Position numbers and translations under genes: made by a program. Under the pieces are notes generated by a model. It had not been told where the DNA came from, did not search any database, and worked only from the letters and a program-made list of their open reading frames with translations. From Syntrophaceae bacterium (GTDB lineage: Bacteria; Desulfobacterota; BSN033; UBA1163), in the NCBI GenBank assembly GCA_013388635.1, contig JACAEX010000078.1, forward strand, positions 1 through 64,000: DNA of 64,000 nucleotides, written 5' to 3'. This document shows positions 32,846-40,236 of this stretch, piece by piece (position 1 is the first letter of the stretch; each line of letters opens with the position of its first letter).

Positions 32846-35686
32846 ATGCAACCGATTGGAAGAGGATCAGGGGCATATGCAGCGGAAAGGCCCTGGACCA
32901 TATGGCTGTCCGGGCTCCTCTTTTTAGTAAGCATGACAATTACGACGTTAGCGAGTGGTCAGGGCCGTTCTGTTCCTCAGTCCGTAGCTCCTTCAGATTT
33001 CATGCGTAAGTCTGTTGCTCCCTCGGATTTTACGGACATGTCTGTAGCCCCTTCCGATTTTCCAATGATGATGGATGTCGCTCCTTCAGATTTTTTCCGT
33101 CCTCAGCCACCGGTCTCGGACCCGCAGCAAGGATTACAGGATTTTCTGCCCTTGAGGTCGGCAGAGGAGTACCAGGGGGTGTGGAGAGGACTTGATCTGA
33201 GGGGCCCGGCTCCGGCTGATTTTGTGGCAATTCACGCTAATCGGGCAGTAGAGCTTTACCGGACTGCCAATTTTGATGAAGCGCGAAGGGAGATCCAGGA
33301 AGCGATCCACAAGGCGCGTGATCAGAAGGATACAGTCCGTTCCGCCGTGGCTTATGATTTCCGGGGGTTGATTGAGCGGATGCAGGGCCGGCTCACCGAC
33401 GCCATAGATAGCCACAGCAAGGCTGTTGAGCTTCTTGAGGAAAAGGGGGATGGGGCGGCCGATCTTCTTAACGCCAAGGGAAACCTGGCCATTGCCTGCT
33501 ATTACTATGGGGCATATCAAAAAGCACTCACACTCCTTACCGAGATACAGGAGGTCACAACCGATCCAATCATCCAGATCCGAGTGCTCAACAACAGGGG
33601 GCTCATCTACCAGGAAATAGGCCGCCTCGAACAGGCCCAGAAGGATTTTGCATTTGCAGCGCTGGCGGCTGAGGGTTCGAAGGATGATCAGCTTCGAGCA
33701 GAGTGTCTTAATAATCTCGCAAGGCTGACGGCAGTTAGGGGGAAGGTTGAAGAGGCGATTCAGATGTTAGGTGAGGCGCGGCGGCTCGCCAGGGGTCTTC
33801 CCCGGATGTCGAAACCATTGGAGGCAAATGTTCTGGACTCATGGGCCTATGTCCTGCTGGAGGCCGGTCGGTACGAACCCGCTCTGGCCAAGCTGAACGA
33901 GGCATTAGCCCTTGAGGAAAAAGCGCCGTCTCCCCTGATCAAGCCTGTAATTCACCTCAACCGGGGCCGGGCTCTTTCAGGACTTGGCCGGACGGCCGAG
34001 GCATTTGAAGAGTTCCAGAAAACGGAAAGGTTATCTCAGGAGATTGGATTGGAAGCTTTGCAGCGCCAGCTTCTCAGTTACCGTGGCGACCTGCACCGAA
34101 GGCTGGGACGTCTGGACGAGGCCATCAAAGATTATAAGTCGGCCATTGATATCGTCAGATCGACTCGAGAGCGCCTGACAGGCGAGACGGAAAAGGAATT
34201 CAGGACAACGACGCAACGGATCTATCGGAGCCTCGTCGAATCCCTGATCGCGCAGGAAAAGTTCGAGGAGGCCTTCGCCTATTTGGAAGAGAGTAAACTG
34301 AAAGTCTTACAGGACTCCCTGAGGAGAGTGCACCCAAGGTTGCAGGACCTCGATGCCCAGAAGAGGATCGAAGAGGCCAGGGGGATGCTTGACAGAGAAG
34401 AGGCACTCCGGCAACGGCTTCTGCGTGAGCGCGCGGCAGGAGCACCGGGGGAAGTGATCGAGAAAGTGGAGTCCCAGCTCAAGGAAGTAAAGAGGAATTT
34501 CCCCGGGGTCGTGGCAGACCTGAAGAAACGGTACGGAAACAGGTACGCTTCCTATGTGGGCATCCCCACTTCAACCTTTGCACGGCTGAAAGACCTGCTT
34601 CCGCCTGGAACGCTGCTGGTCGAGTTTCTTCCCACCCCTGACTTCTTGATTTTCTTTCTCGTCTCCAGAGACAATGACCTCGAATGGCGCCGAAACGATG
34701 AGGTGAAGGAAGCAGATCTCAACGGGGCGATCCAGCAGTATCGGGCTTTGGTGGAGAATGTGAGAGGGGTTCGCTCCTCGTGGCGCATCGATTCTTGGAG
34801 TGATCCAACATGGAAGGAACTCCGTGAAGCGACGGTTCGGCTCTATCTGGCCCTGATCGAACCAATCTCTGATCGTATCTCAAAGGCCGAGCGTGTGATC
34901 TTTGTTCCAGCAGGGATTCTCTATTATCTTCCCATCCATGCACTGGGAAAGGCGGATGAAGAGGGAGAGATCCAATACCTCATCGACCAGAAACCGGTGG
35001 TCTATCTCACGAATAGCGAGCTCTTGAGCATTGTTACGGAGCGGACGACCCTGCTGGAAGGGAAATCACTCTTTGCTCTGGGCAACCCGCCTTTTGAACA
35101 CACGGAACCCCTGCTTGATCCCCTCAAGAACGCAGAAGAAGAAGTGAATGCGGTAAAAAGGGTATTCGGCGAGAAGGCCTTCACCCTGGTCGGTCAGAAG
35201 GCGACTCGGCAAGCCCTTCTCGATATTCTTCGGCCCCCGGCTGGGAGGGTAGGGTTCGAGTTTATCCTGTTAGCCACCCATGCAATCCTTGATCCTCAGT
35301 CACCGGCCGATTCATGGCTTGCCCTGGATGGGACAAACAAGCTGACGGCCCAGGAGGTTCCAAACTTCGATCTCAGCAACGTCAGCCTGGTCACCTTAAG
35401 CGCATGTCAGACAGCGGTGGAATCAGACAGCCCCGGGAATGAGCTCATGGGATTGGCCCATTTCTTCAGCCAGGCCAGATCGCCTTCGATCGTGGCGAGC
35501 CTATGGTCGGTGGATGATATATCGACGCGCGACCTGATGGTGACGTTCCACAAGACCATGCTGGAGCAGAAAGTCCTTGACAAGGCCAGAGCGCTGCAAC
35601 AGGCCCAGAGGGCGCTGGCGACCAGGCCGGAGACCCGCCATCCCTTCTTCTGGGCTTCATTCATCCTGATCGGCGACTGGCGATAA
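32846..35686 (+). CDS. Exported TPR-CHAT protease with tandem VAPSDF repeats
   Basis: A 946-aa protein. Residues 1-43 hold a long n-region and a hydrophobic segment (WLSGLLFLVSMTITTLASG), a likely signal peptide. Residues 46-83 are four tandem units of [S/D]VAPSDF spaced 10, 10 and 11. Residues about 130-480 contain several TPR repeats (AVELYRTANFDEARREIQEAI, GLIYQEIGRLEQAQKDF), then a helical linker, and from about 570 a CHAT (caspase-like) domain with catalytic His812 (LLATHAIL) and Cys854 (TLSACQTAVES) and the end HPFFWASFILIGDW. CHAT proteins act as peptidases or scaffolds, several in defence and toxin systems. It follows the ATP-grasp gene by 40 bp with its own AAAGGAG site. Confidence 0.9.
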   Translation: MQPIGRGSGAYAAERPWTIWLSGLLFLVSMTITTLASGQGRSVPQSVAPSDFMRKSVAPSDFTDMSVAPSDFPMMMDVAPSDFFRPQPPVSDPQQGLQDFLPLRSAEEYQGVWRGLDLRGPAPADFVAIHANRAVELYRTANFDEARREIQEAIHKARDQKDTVRSAVAYDFRGLIERMQGRLTDAIDSHSKAVELLEEKGDGAADLLNAKGNLAIACYYYGAYQKALTLLTEIQEVTTDPIIQIRVLNNRGLIYQEIGRLEQAQKDFAFAALAAEGSKDDQLRAECLNNLARLTAVRGKVEEAIQMLGEARRLARGLPRMSKPLEANVLDSWAYVLLEAGRYEPALAKLNEALALEEKAPSPLIKPVIHLNRGRALSGLGRTAEAFEEFQKTERLSQEIGLEALQRQLLSYRGDLHRRLGRLDEAIKDYKSAIDIVRSTRERLTGETEKEFRTTTQRIYRSLVESLIAQEKFEEAFAYLEESKLKVLQDSLRRVHPRLQDLDAQKRIEEARGMLDREEALRQRLLRERAAGAPGEVIEKVESQLKEVKRNFPGVVADLKKRYGNRYASYVGIPTSTFARLKDLLPPGTLLVEFLPTPDFLIFFLVSRDNDLEWRRNDEVKEADLNGAIQQYRALVENVRGVRSSWRIDSWSDPTWKELREATVRLYLALIEPISDRISKAERVIFVPAGILYYLPIHALGKADEEGEIQYLIDQKPVVYLTNSELLSIVTERTTLLEGKSLFALGNPPFEHTEPLLDPLKNAEEEVNAVKRVFGEKAFTLVGQKATRQALLDILRPPAGRVGFEFILLATHAILDPQSPADSWLALDGTNKLTAQEVPNFDLSNVSLVTLSACQTAVESDSPGNELMGLAHFFSQARSPSIVASLWSVDDISTRDLMVTFHKTMLEQKVLDKARALQQAQRALATRPETRHPFFWASFILIGDWR
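32981..33094 (+). repeat. Coding tandem repeat [S/D]VAPSDF x4
   Basis: Codons 46-83 of the CHAT gene: SVAPSDFMRK, SVAPSDFTDM, SVAPSDFPMMM, DVAPSDF. Synonymous codons differ between units (TCAGAT, TCGGAT, TCCGAT, TCAGAT), so the peptide is conserved while the DNA has drifted, which suggests selection on the peptide. Confidence 0.85.
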
Positions 35687-35821
35687 AGGCAGGGTACGGG
35701 ATCCGAGGCCCCTCGAACTTGTTCAAGAGGCATGGGGTCAGGCTTAAATAAATAAGTATTTTGGCTTCCACTCGTGATGGACTTCGGTGCATTCTTGATC
35801 CGAAAGATACGCATGGATCAG

Positions 35822-35915
35822 ACTTCCCCCGGTGAAACATTCAGCGTCCTGAAAGAAAAAGAGCAGAAACATTCCGGCTGATACCACACCCGCCACATGG
35901 GCTTCAAAGCACGGG
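35822..35915. repeat. Direct repeat copy A flanking the DUF433/DUF5615 pair
   Basis: About 95 bp (CCTGAAAGAAAAAGAG...TACCACACCCGCCACATGG) shared imperfectly with 36681-36775. On the minus strand both can be read as VAGVV...LF.FQD.E.F.G, so they may be pieces of a once coding sequence. Confidence 0.55.
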
Positions 35916-35994
35916 GTAGATTGGAAGGAAGATATGAAGGATATGGAGTTAAGTGTCATTTTGTGCTATCCTATTTTTAGATGGGGAGGTGACC

Positions 35995-36225
35995 ATGAAG
36001 ACTCTCGACCGAATCACTTTTAATCCAGAAGTCATGGGTGGCAAGCCATGCATTCGCGGTCTCCGTGTCACAGTGGGGACAATCGTTGGTCTCATCGCAG
36101 CCGGGCGGACCAAGGATGAGATACTGAAGTTATATCCATATCTGGAGCCGAAAGACGTTGACCAAGCCCTCGCCTACGCTGCCTGGCGAGTTGAGGAGAT
36201 AGACGTCCCGGTCATTACCGCATGA
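35995..36225 (+). CDS. DUF433 antitoxin-like protein
   Basis: A 76-aa DUF433 (VapB45-type) protein. It has the family pattern ITFNPEVMGGKPCIRGLRVTVGTIVGLIAAGRTKDEILKLYPYLEPKDVDQALAYAAW, a winged-helix fold thought to bind DNA and act as antitoxin. The ATG at 35995 follows GGGGAGGTGACC. Its stop overlaps the next start (ATGA), typical of a toxin-antitoxin operon. Intact, unlike much of the island. Confidence 0.9.
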   Translation: MKTLDRITFNPEVMGGKPCIRGLRVTVGTIVGLIAAGRTKDEILKLYPYLEPKDVDQALAYAAWRVEEIDVPVITA

Positions 36226-36602
36226 AGATTTTGATCGATATGAATCTTTCCCCTGCATGGGTGTCAGTATTGGAAGAAGCAGGGCATACAGTCTGCCACT
36301 GGTCGACCATTGGCTCCTTGAAGGCTTCTGATAGCGAGGTTTTGTTATGGGCTAAAGCGAATGGATATTTGCTGTTCACCCATGACCTCGACTTCGGAGC
36401 AATCCTTGCTGCCACTGAGGCCGAAGGACCAAGCGTCATCCAAATTAGGGCACAAGACATCTCTCCTGAGCACGCAAAGAATTTGCTCCTCAACATCCTC
36501 AATAAGTTCGCCGAGAATCTTCTTCAAGGGGCTTTGATTTCGGTGGATGAAGAGAAATCAAGGGTTCGTTTGCTTCCTCTAAGAAAAGACAAAACGGAAT
36601 AG
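36222..36602 (+). CDS. DUF5615 PIN-like toxin
   Basis: A 126-aa protein. MKILIDMNLSPAWVSVLEEAGHTVCHW and GYLLFTHDLDFGAILAATEAEGPSVIQIRAQD carry the conserved acidic residues (Asp5 region, Asp/Asp of THDLDF) of the DUF5615/Mut7-C-like PIN fold, presumed RNase toxins paired with DUF433 antitoxins (VapBC45-type). Overlaps the antitoxin by 4 bp. Imperfect repeats flank the pair on both sides. Confidence 0.88.
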   Translation: MKILIDMNLSPAWVSVLEEAGHTVCHWSTIGSLKASDSEVLLWAKANGYLLFTHDLDFGAILAATEAEGPSVIQIRAQDISPEHAKNLLLNILNKFAENLLQGALISVDEEKSRVRLLPLRKDKTE

Positions 36603-36990
36603 CACAACCAACGAAGTATTAGAAGAATGGTGGGAGCTGAAAGAGAAAAGGGTGAGACAAAACTTGGTGTCACAGAATTTTGTTTCCCCGGCAAACCCTT
36701 CCGAGTCCTGAAAGAGAAAGAGATTCGCCAATTCGCCTAATACCACACCCGCCACCTGGTATTTGAAGAACGGGATGCTCTGGTAGATTAGATGTGATAC
36801 TTTGGCGTAATTTAATCAATTTCTTCTCCTCTGCGAAATATTTCGGCCTACCTTTTGCAATGAGTGAATCCTGTCGGACAATCATTTTATATTAAATCTT
36901 GATATGAAAACCTTAAATTCCTTGGTGGAATTCATGGAAAATGTCAATAAGATACGGTGATTTCAATTGAAATTTATGGGAAAGTGAACA
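36603..36990. other. Decayed island DNA with repeat copy B
   Basis: No credible gene. It contains the second copy of the repeat (36681-36775) and an unsupported minus ORF (36670-36885) whose C-terminus is that repeat. Confidence 0.45.
36681..36775. repeat. Direct repeat copy B flanking the DUF433/DUF5615 pair
   Basis: Imperfect match to 35822-35915 (CCTGAAAGAGAAAGAG...TACCACACCCGCCACCTGG), same orientation. Confidence 0.55.
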
Positions 36991-36991
36991 G

Positions 36992-37176
36992 ATGGGAAAC
37001 TTCTCAGGTGATGGGAAAGGGTATAAAGAGGAGTTGAAGGCGGATCTTAAAGAAGCAGAAGTCCACTTAGAACTTGGAAATGCCCTCTTTTCCAAAGGGC
37101 TAATCGATGAAGCAATGAAAGAGTATATGAAGCCTTAAGGATTAATCCAGAGGAATCAGCTGCCCACAATAACGGG
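36992..37176 (+). pseudogene. Frameshifted TPR protein fragment
   Basis: The ORF from 36992 reads MGNFSGDGKGYKEELKADLKEAEVHLELGNALFSKGLIDEAMKEYMK and stops at 37138. Shifting frame at the end continues ALRINPEESAAHNN, restoring the classic TPR pattern (NALFSKGLIDEAMKEYMKALRINPEESAAHNN), so a one-base deletion lies near 37130. After one repeat it runs into a RelE fragment. Confidence 0.65.
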
Positions 37177-37311
37177 ATGATCTTAAGGGATAGGGACAAT
37201 CCTTATCCGGTGGGCGTTCAGAAAGTGCAGGGACACAGGCGGCTCTACTGCGTTCGTGTAGGTCAATACCGTGTCGTTTATGCGATTGAGGAACAACGAA
37301 AATTAGTTTTT
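37177..37311 (+). pseudogene. RelE/ParE-type toxin fragment cut at the att site
   Basis: RDNPYPVGVQKVQGHRRLYCVRVGQYRVVYAIEEQRKLVF is the C-terminal half of a RelE-family toxin (NP.P.GV.KL.G....YR.R.G.YRVVY.I). The final strand (usually a VIRIGHRREVY-like end) is replaced by the tRNA-Leu fragment, which gives the meaningless tail in the track ORF to 37386. The N-terminal half is missing too, fused to the TPR piece. Confidence 0.7.
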
Positions 37312-37371
37312 GGACTCAAAATCCCGCGGAGCCCAAACCCCGTGTCGGTTCGACTCCGACCTCCGGCACCA
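37312..37371 (+). repeat. tRNA-Leu 3' fragment, distal att site of the island
   Basis: 60 nt from the anticodon stem to CCA of tRNA-Leu(CAA), identical to 29387-29446 except for one G-to-A change in the variable arm. Confidence 0.85.
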
Positions 37372-37478
37372 GTTTTCATCTGCTAAGTTTTGACAAGATT
37401 ACTTGATAGGGTTAGTTTTTTTGACTTCTTCGGATAGGCAGCCTCACATAGGAAACAGCGATGGAGAAAGACGGTTTC

Positions 37479-37652
37479 TCAGTCAGTCTTTTTTGTTTGT
37501 TCGACTATTTCAATCCCTTCCTTAGCCATAGCTATGATCCCGTCGATTCCAAGTCTCATGATATGGTTTCGATAAGCTCGCGACTCCAAGTGCTCATGGA
37601 TGATCTCTGCTGTCCTCAGAATTGATTTCAGTATCTTTTCTATCTCTTCCAT
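37479..37652 (-). CDS. Small protein of 57 aa, unknown
   Basis: MEEIEKILKSILRTAEIIHEHLESRAYRNHIMRLGIDGIIAMAKEGIEIVEQTKKTD, a helical, charged protein below the track length cutoff. GGGAG lies 7 nt before the ATG and a strong promoter (37740-37768) is 90 nt upstream, so expression is credible. It is divergent from an XRE regulator, which may control it. No family recognised. Confidence 0.6.
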   Translation of the reverse strand: MEEIEKILKSILRTAEIIHEHLESRAYRNHIMRLGIDGIIAMAKEGIEIVEQTKKTD

Positions 37653-37739
37653 TGGTCAGCTCCCCCGTGCATCCTTGCTTTTCAAGGTGCTTCGTGCTAA
37701 ATGTGTTGAGTCTGGTTTGGCACCTTTTGAAGATAGGGG

Positions 37740-37768
37740 TTTATATTCCAAAAATAATATTTTGTCAA
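37740..37768 (-). promoter_or_regulatory. Strong promoter for the 57-aa gene
   Basis: On the minus strand TTGACA, 17 nt, TATAAA. It lies immediately upstream of the divergent XRE gene, so that repressor could bind here. Confidence 0.65.
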
Positions 37769-37791
37769 GATAAAAATTCCATAGAGAATAT

Positions 37792-38211
37792 ATGAAACGG
37801 CACGAATTAGGCATCCGTTTGAAATTATTGAGAAAGAATAGGACACAAAAAGAGTTCGCCTCCAAATATGGCATCCCTCAGGGCACTCTGAGTAAATACG
37901 AGCGTGGCAAATTGGAGCCAAGCGTAGACTTTTTAGCTGAGGTTTCCAGAAGGGAGGGTGTCTCTATCAACTGGATCCTCACGGGTGAGATGGATGAAAA
38001 AGCCAGGAAGTGGATGCTTCGCGAACCCGCAGCCGAATACCAGGCCTCACCGATCTCCACGCGAAAGATTCTGAGTAATGTCGTTGAAATCCTCGAAAGC
38101 GGCAATGAGGTGATCATTGAGGCACTAAAGGCGAATATCCGGGTTTACCTGGAGGCATTAAGGGCTTCTAAGGATGATAAGAATAAAGGTCGTACAAGTA
38201 AGCAGCCATAA
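37792..38211 (+). CDS. XRE-family (Cro/CI-type) HTH regulator
   Basis: A 139-aa protein. Residues 4-62 form an HTH_3 domain (LGIRLKLLRKNRTQKEFASKYGIPQGTLSKYERGKLEPSVDFLAEVSRREGVSINWILTGE), the pattern of phage-like repressors, followed by a C-terminal helical part with no recognised domain. No Shine-Dalgarno is evident before the ATG. Divergent from a 57-aa gene across a strong promoter, and just outside the tRNA-Leu island boundary. Confidence 0.88.
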   Translation: MKRHELGIRLKLLRKNRTQKEFASKYGIPQGTLSKYERGKLEPSVDFLAEVSRREGVSINWILTGEMDEKARKWMLREPAAEYQASPISTRKILSNVVEILESGNEVIIEALKANIRVYLEALRASKDDKNKGRTSKQP

Positions 38212-38519
38212 TTGTTGAAAAAATTAACAGTAATACGTTTACATTTTCAACAATGGAAATTGTAGAAATTTTAAACGGTTAAAAACGCAACAAGAAGTAT
38301 TGCAGAAATATTCAACACTACCAGGGTTCCTACCTCAGAGAGAAATTTTTTTTCTAACTCTCGCCGCCTAACTTCTAACCTATTGTAATTAAATTGAATT
38401 TTATCCACATTCGATTTTTTTATCCCGATATTTTCAACTTGGCCCGGTTTTTGAGAATAGTCAAAAGTGAAAACTGAAGATGATCGGAACTTAAAACCAA
38501 CAAAGGAGGTCGAAAGAAA
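38212..38519 (+). other. AT-rich intergenic region with sigma-54 site
   Basis: No gene. It contains TTTTCAACAATGGAAATTGTAGAAA-type short dyads downstream of the XRE gene and the putative sigma-54 promoter near its end. Confidence 0.45.
38439..38455 (+). promoter_or_regulatory. Candidate sigma-54 promoter
   Basis: TTGGCCCGGTTTTTGAG against consensus YTGGCACGNNNNTTGCW: the -24 GG is kept and the -12 reads GA instead of GC. 65 nt before the first gene of the GcvH-like/HybAB set; an NtrC-type activator is encoded downstream. Confidence 0.5.
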
Positions 38520-39215
38520 ATGGTAATTCTCTTAGTTGCCTTGACATTCCTCGCTGCAATTTTGATAAGGGCTTTGTTGAATCATCAGGCTCGTAAAAGA
38601 GCTGTGATCATGCCTAAGTTAGAGAGAGAGGGAGTGGCTCTCTCCCCGGCCTTGGCGAGTTCTGGTTCTGGAGGGATACCTCAGTTTCCCATTGGCATCT
38701 ATTATGATGATGGACATGCATGGGTGAGACTTGATGAAGGCAATAAGGCCAGGATCGGTCTTGATGATTTTACTCAACAGGTGATGGGAGATATCGATGA
38801 GATCGAAATTCCTCCGGTAGGCAGCCGATTGAACCGAGGAGAGGTGGCCTGGAGACTTCGTCATGGTGGACGAAAGTTGAGCCAATTGGCTCCCCTGGGT
38901 GGGACGGTGGTGGAAGTAAATCAAAGACTGAGTCGGGATCCTTCCCTCGCCAATCGTTCCCCTTATGAAGAAGGATGGATTCTGAAGATTCACCCCAAAG
39001 CCCTCACCAAAGAGATGCCAGAGTTGATGGACTCTTTTCAATTTAGAAAACACTTCGACCAAACTAAGGCAGAACTGAGATCCTTCTTCAATAATGAGGG
39101 GCTGGGAAGGATCTATGGTGATGGAGAAGAGGTGATCCGAGGAGCTGCTGAAAAATTGGACGAAAGATGGTGGAGGGTATTGGTCACCCAGTTGTTCCAT
39201 TCTTCTCCAGATTGA
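38520..39215 (+). CDS. Membrane-anchored GcvH-like protein 1
   Basis: A 231-aa protein: an N-terminal TM helix (VILLVALTFLAAILIRALL), then a GcvH/lipoyl-like beta domain (YYDDGHAWVRLDEGNKARIGLDDFTQQVMGDIDEIEIPPVGSRLNRGEVAWRLRHGGRKLSQLAPLGGTVVEVNQ) and a helical tail. The loop that holds lipoyl-Lys in true GcvH is two residues shorter here, and its Lys is out of register, so lipoylation is doubtful. First gene of a set with HybA/HybB-like subunits. It may be a structural part of a membrane redox complex. Confidence 0.8.
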   Translation: MVILLVALTFLAAILIRALLNHQARKRAVIMPKLEREGVALSPALASSGSGGIPQFPIGIYYDDGHAWVRLDEGNKARIGLDDFTQQVMGDIDEIEIPPVGSRLNRGEVAWRLRHGGRKLSQLAPLGGTVVEVNQRLSRDPSLANRSPYEEGWILKIHPKALTKEMPELMDSFQFRKHFDQTKAELRSFFNNEGLGRIYGDGEEVIRGAAEKLDERWWRVLVTQLFHSSPD

Positions 39216-39247
39216 GTATTAAAAATTTAGAAAGGAGGATGATTCTG

Positions 39248-39397
39248 ATGGTACCGATCCTTGCAATATTGACCGTGATTACCTGTATCGGGATAAGGTC
39301 ACTGGCTCAAAGAATCAGACGGATCCATCTTGCTGAAGAAAGAAGAATAAGGAGGAGCCCATGGGGATTGACAGAAGAGGCTTTCTTAAAGTTTTAG
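39248..39397 (+). CDS. Small single-TM protein
   Basis: A 49-aa protein: MVPILAILTVITCIGIRSLAQRIRRIHLAEERRIRRSPWGLTEEAFLKF, one N-terminal membrane helix and a basic tail. AAAGGAGG lies 9 nt upstream of the ATG at 39248. Its 3' end overlaps the start of the ferredoxin subunit by 37 bp in another frame. No family recognised. A small membrane subunit of the complex is plausible. Confidence 0.55.
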   Translation: MVPILAILTVITCIGIRSLAQRIRRIHLAEERRIRRSPWGLTEEAFLKF

Positions 39398-40236
39398 GTG
39401 GAGGAGTAGCAGGGGCAGCCCTGGGAAATCTTTTGACCCCAGGGAGACTCAGGGCAAGCGTAACATCTCACCCTACGGAGTTTGTCGGGGTCCTGGTCGA
39501 CACCACCCGTTGTGTAGGGTGCCGTTCCTGTGAAGCTGCCTGTGCAGAGGCAAACCATCTGCCCGTTCCAGATATAAGCGACACGTCCGTATTTGAAAAA
39601 GAGCGGAAAACGACGGTGAGCCAATGGACAGTTGTAAATCGTTATGAGACAGAGAAGGGAGAAGTATTTGTCAAGAGACAGTGCATGCATTGTAATCAAC
39701 CTGGCTGCGTAGCAGCCTGTTTGGTGAAGGCTATGGAGAAGAGAAAGGAAGGGCCTGTCACCTGGGATACCAATTGCATGGGGTGTCGATACTGCATGCC
39801 CTCCTGTCCCTTTGAAATCCCAAAGTTTGAATATCATAGTGCCGCTCCGAGAATTCAGAAGTGCAGTTTGTGCTGGGAGAGACTTCAAAAGGGGGAGAAA
39901 CCGGCCTGCGTGGAGAACTGCCCCGAAGAGGCGCTTCTTTTCGGCCCGAGAAGAAAATTGATCGAAGAGGCGAACAGCAGAATCTATAAAAACCCCGGGA
40001 GATACGTCACCCAGATTTATGGAGAGCATGAGGTCGGAGGGACAGGATACCTTTATCTATCCAAGGTTCCCTTCGAACAGATCGGTTTCAGAACCGATCT
40101 CGGGACGACCCCTTATCCAGAATATACCAAGGGCTTTCTCTATTCGGTTCCACTGGTCCTTCTGCTCTGGCCTGCATTTCTGATCGGGGTAAACGCCCTA
40201 ACAAAGCGGGAAGATGAAAGAAGAGGAGGGAGATGA
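39361..40236 (+). CDS. HybA-like Tat-exported ferredoxin subunit with C-terminal TM
   Basis: A 291-aa protein. A Tat signal (DRRGFLKVLGGGVAGAALGNLL) precedes four Cys motifs typical of DmsB/HybA-like 4x[4Fe-4S] proteins (CVGCRSCEAACAEAN; CMHCNQPGCVAACLVKAM; CMGCRYCMPSCPFEIPKF; CSLCWERLQKGEKPACVENCP). A C-terminal membrane helix (GFLYSVPLVLLLWPAFLIGV) is as in HybA. It should pass electrons between a periplasmic donor and the NrfD/HybB-type partner encoded next (4-bp overlap). No hydrogenase catalytic subunits are nearby. Confidence 0.92.
   Translation: MGIDRRGFLKVLGGGVAGAALGNLLTPGRLRASVTSHPTEFVGVLVDTTRCVGCRSCEAACAEANHLPVPDISDTSVFEKERKTTVSQWTVVNRYETEKGEVFVKRQCMHCNQPGCVAACLVKAMEKRKEGPVTWDTNCMGCRYCMPSCPFEIPKFEYHSAAPRIQKCSLCWERLQKGEKPACVENCPEEALLFGPRRKLIEEANSRIYKNPGRYVTQIYGEHEVGGTGYLYLSKVPFEQIGFRTDLGTTPYPEYTKGFLYSVPLVLLLWPAFLIGVNALTKREDERRGGR

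Larger units (their letters stand above)
29447..37371 (+). mobile_element. Genomic island integrated at tRNA-Leu(CAA)
   Basis: The 3' 60 nt of tRNA-Leu (29387-29446) recur at 37312-37371 with one mismatch. This is the usual footprint of site-specific integration at a tRNA 3' end, leaving the tRNA intact on one side and a partial copy on the other. The 7.9 kb between hold accessory genes, many broken: helicase remnants, DUF2283, the ATP-grasp/CHAT set, a DUF433/DUF5615 pair and TPR/RelE pieces. No integrase remains, so the island is probably an immobile relic or was moved in trans. Confidence 0.75.

Noticed and set aside
36670-36885. 71-aa minus ORF in the island
   Set aside because: Its C-terminal half is the repeat element read in a frame different from the one shared with the other copy.
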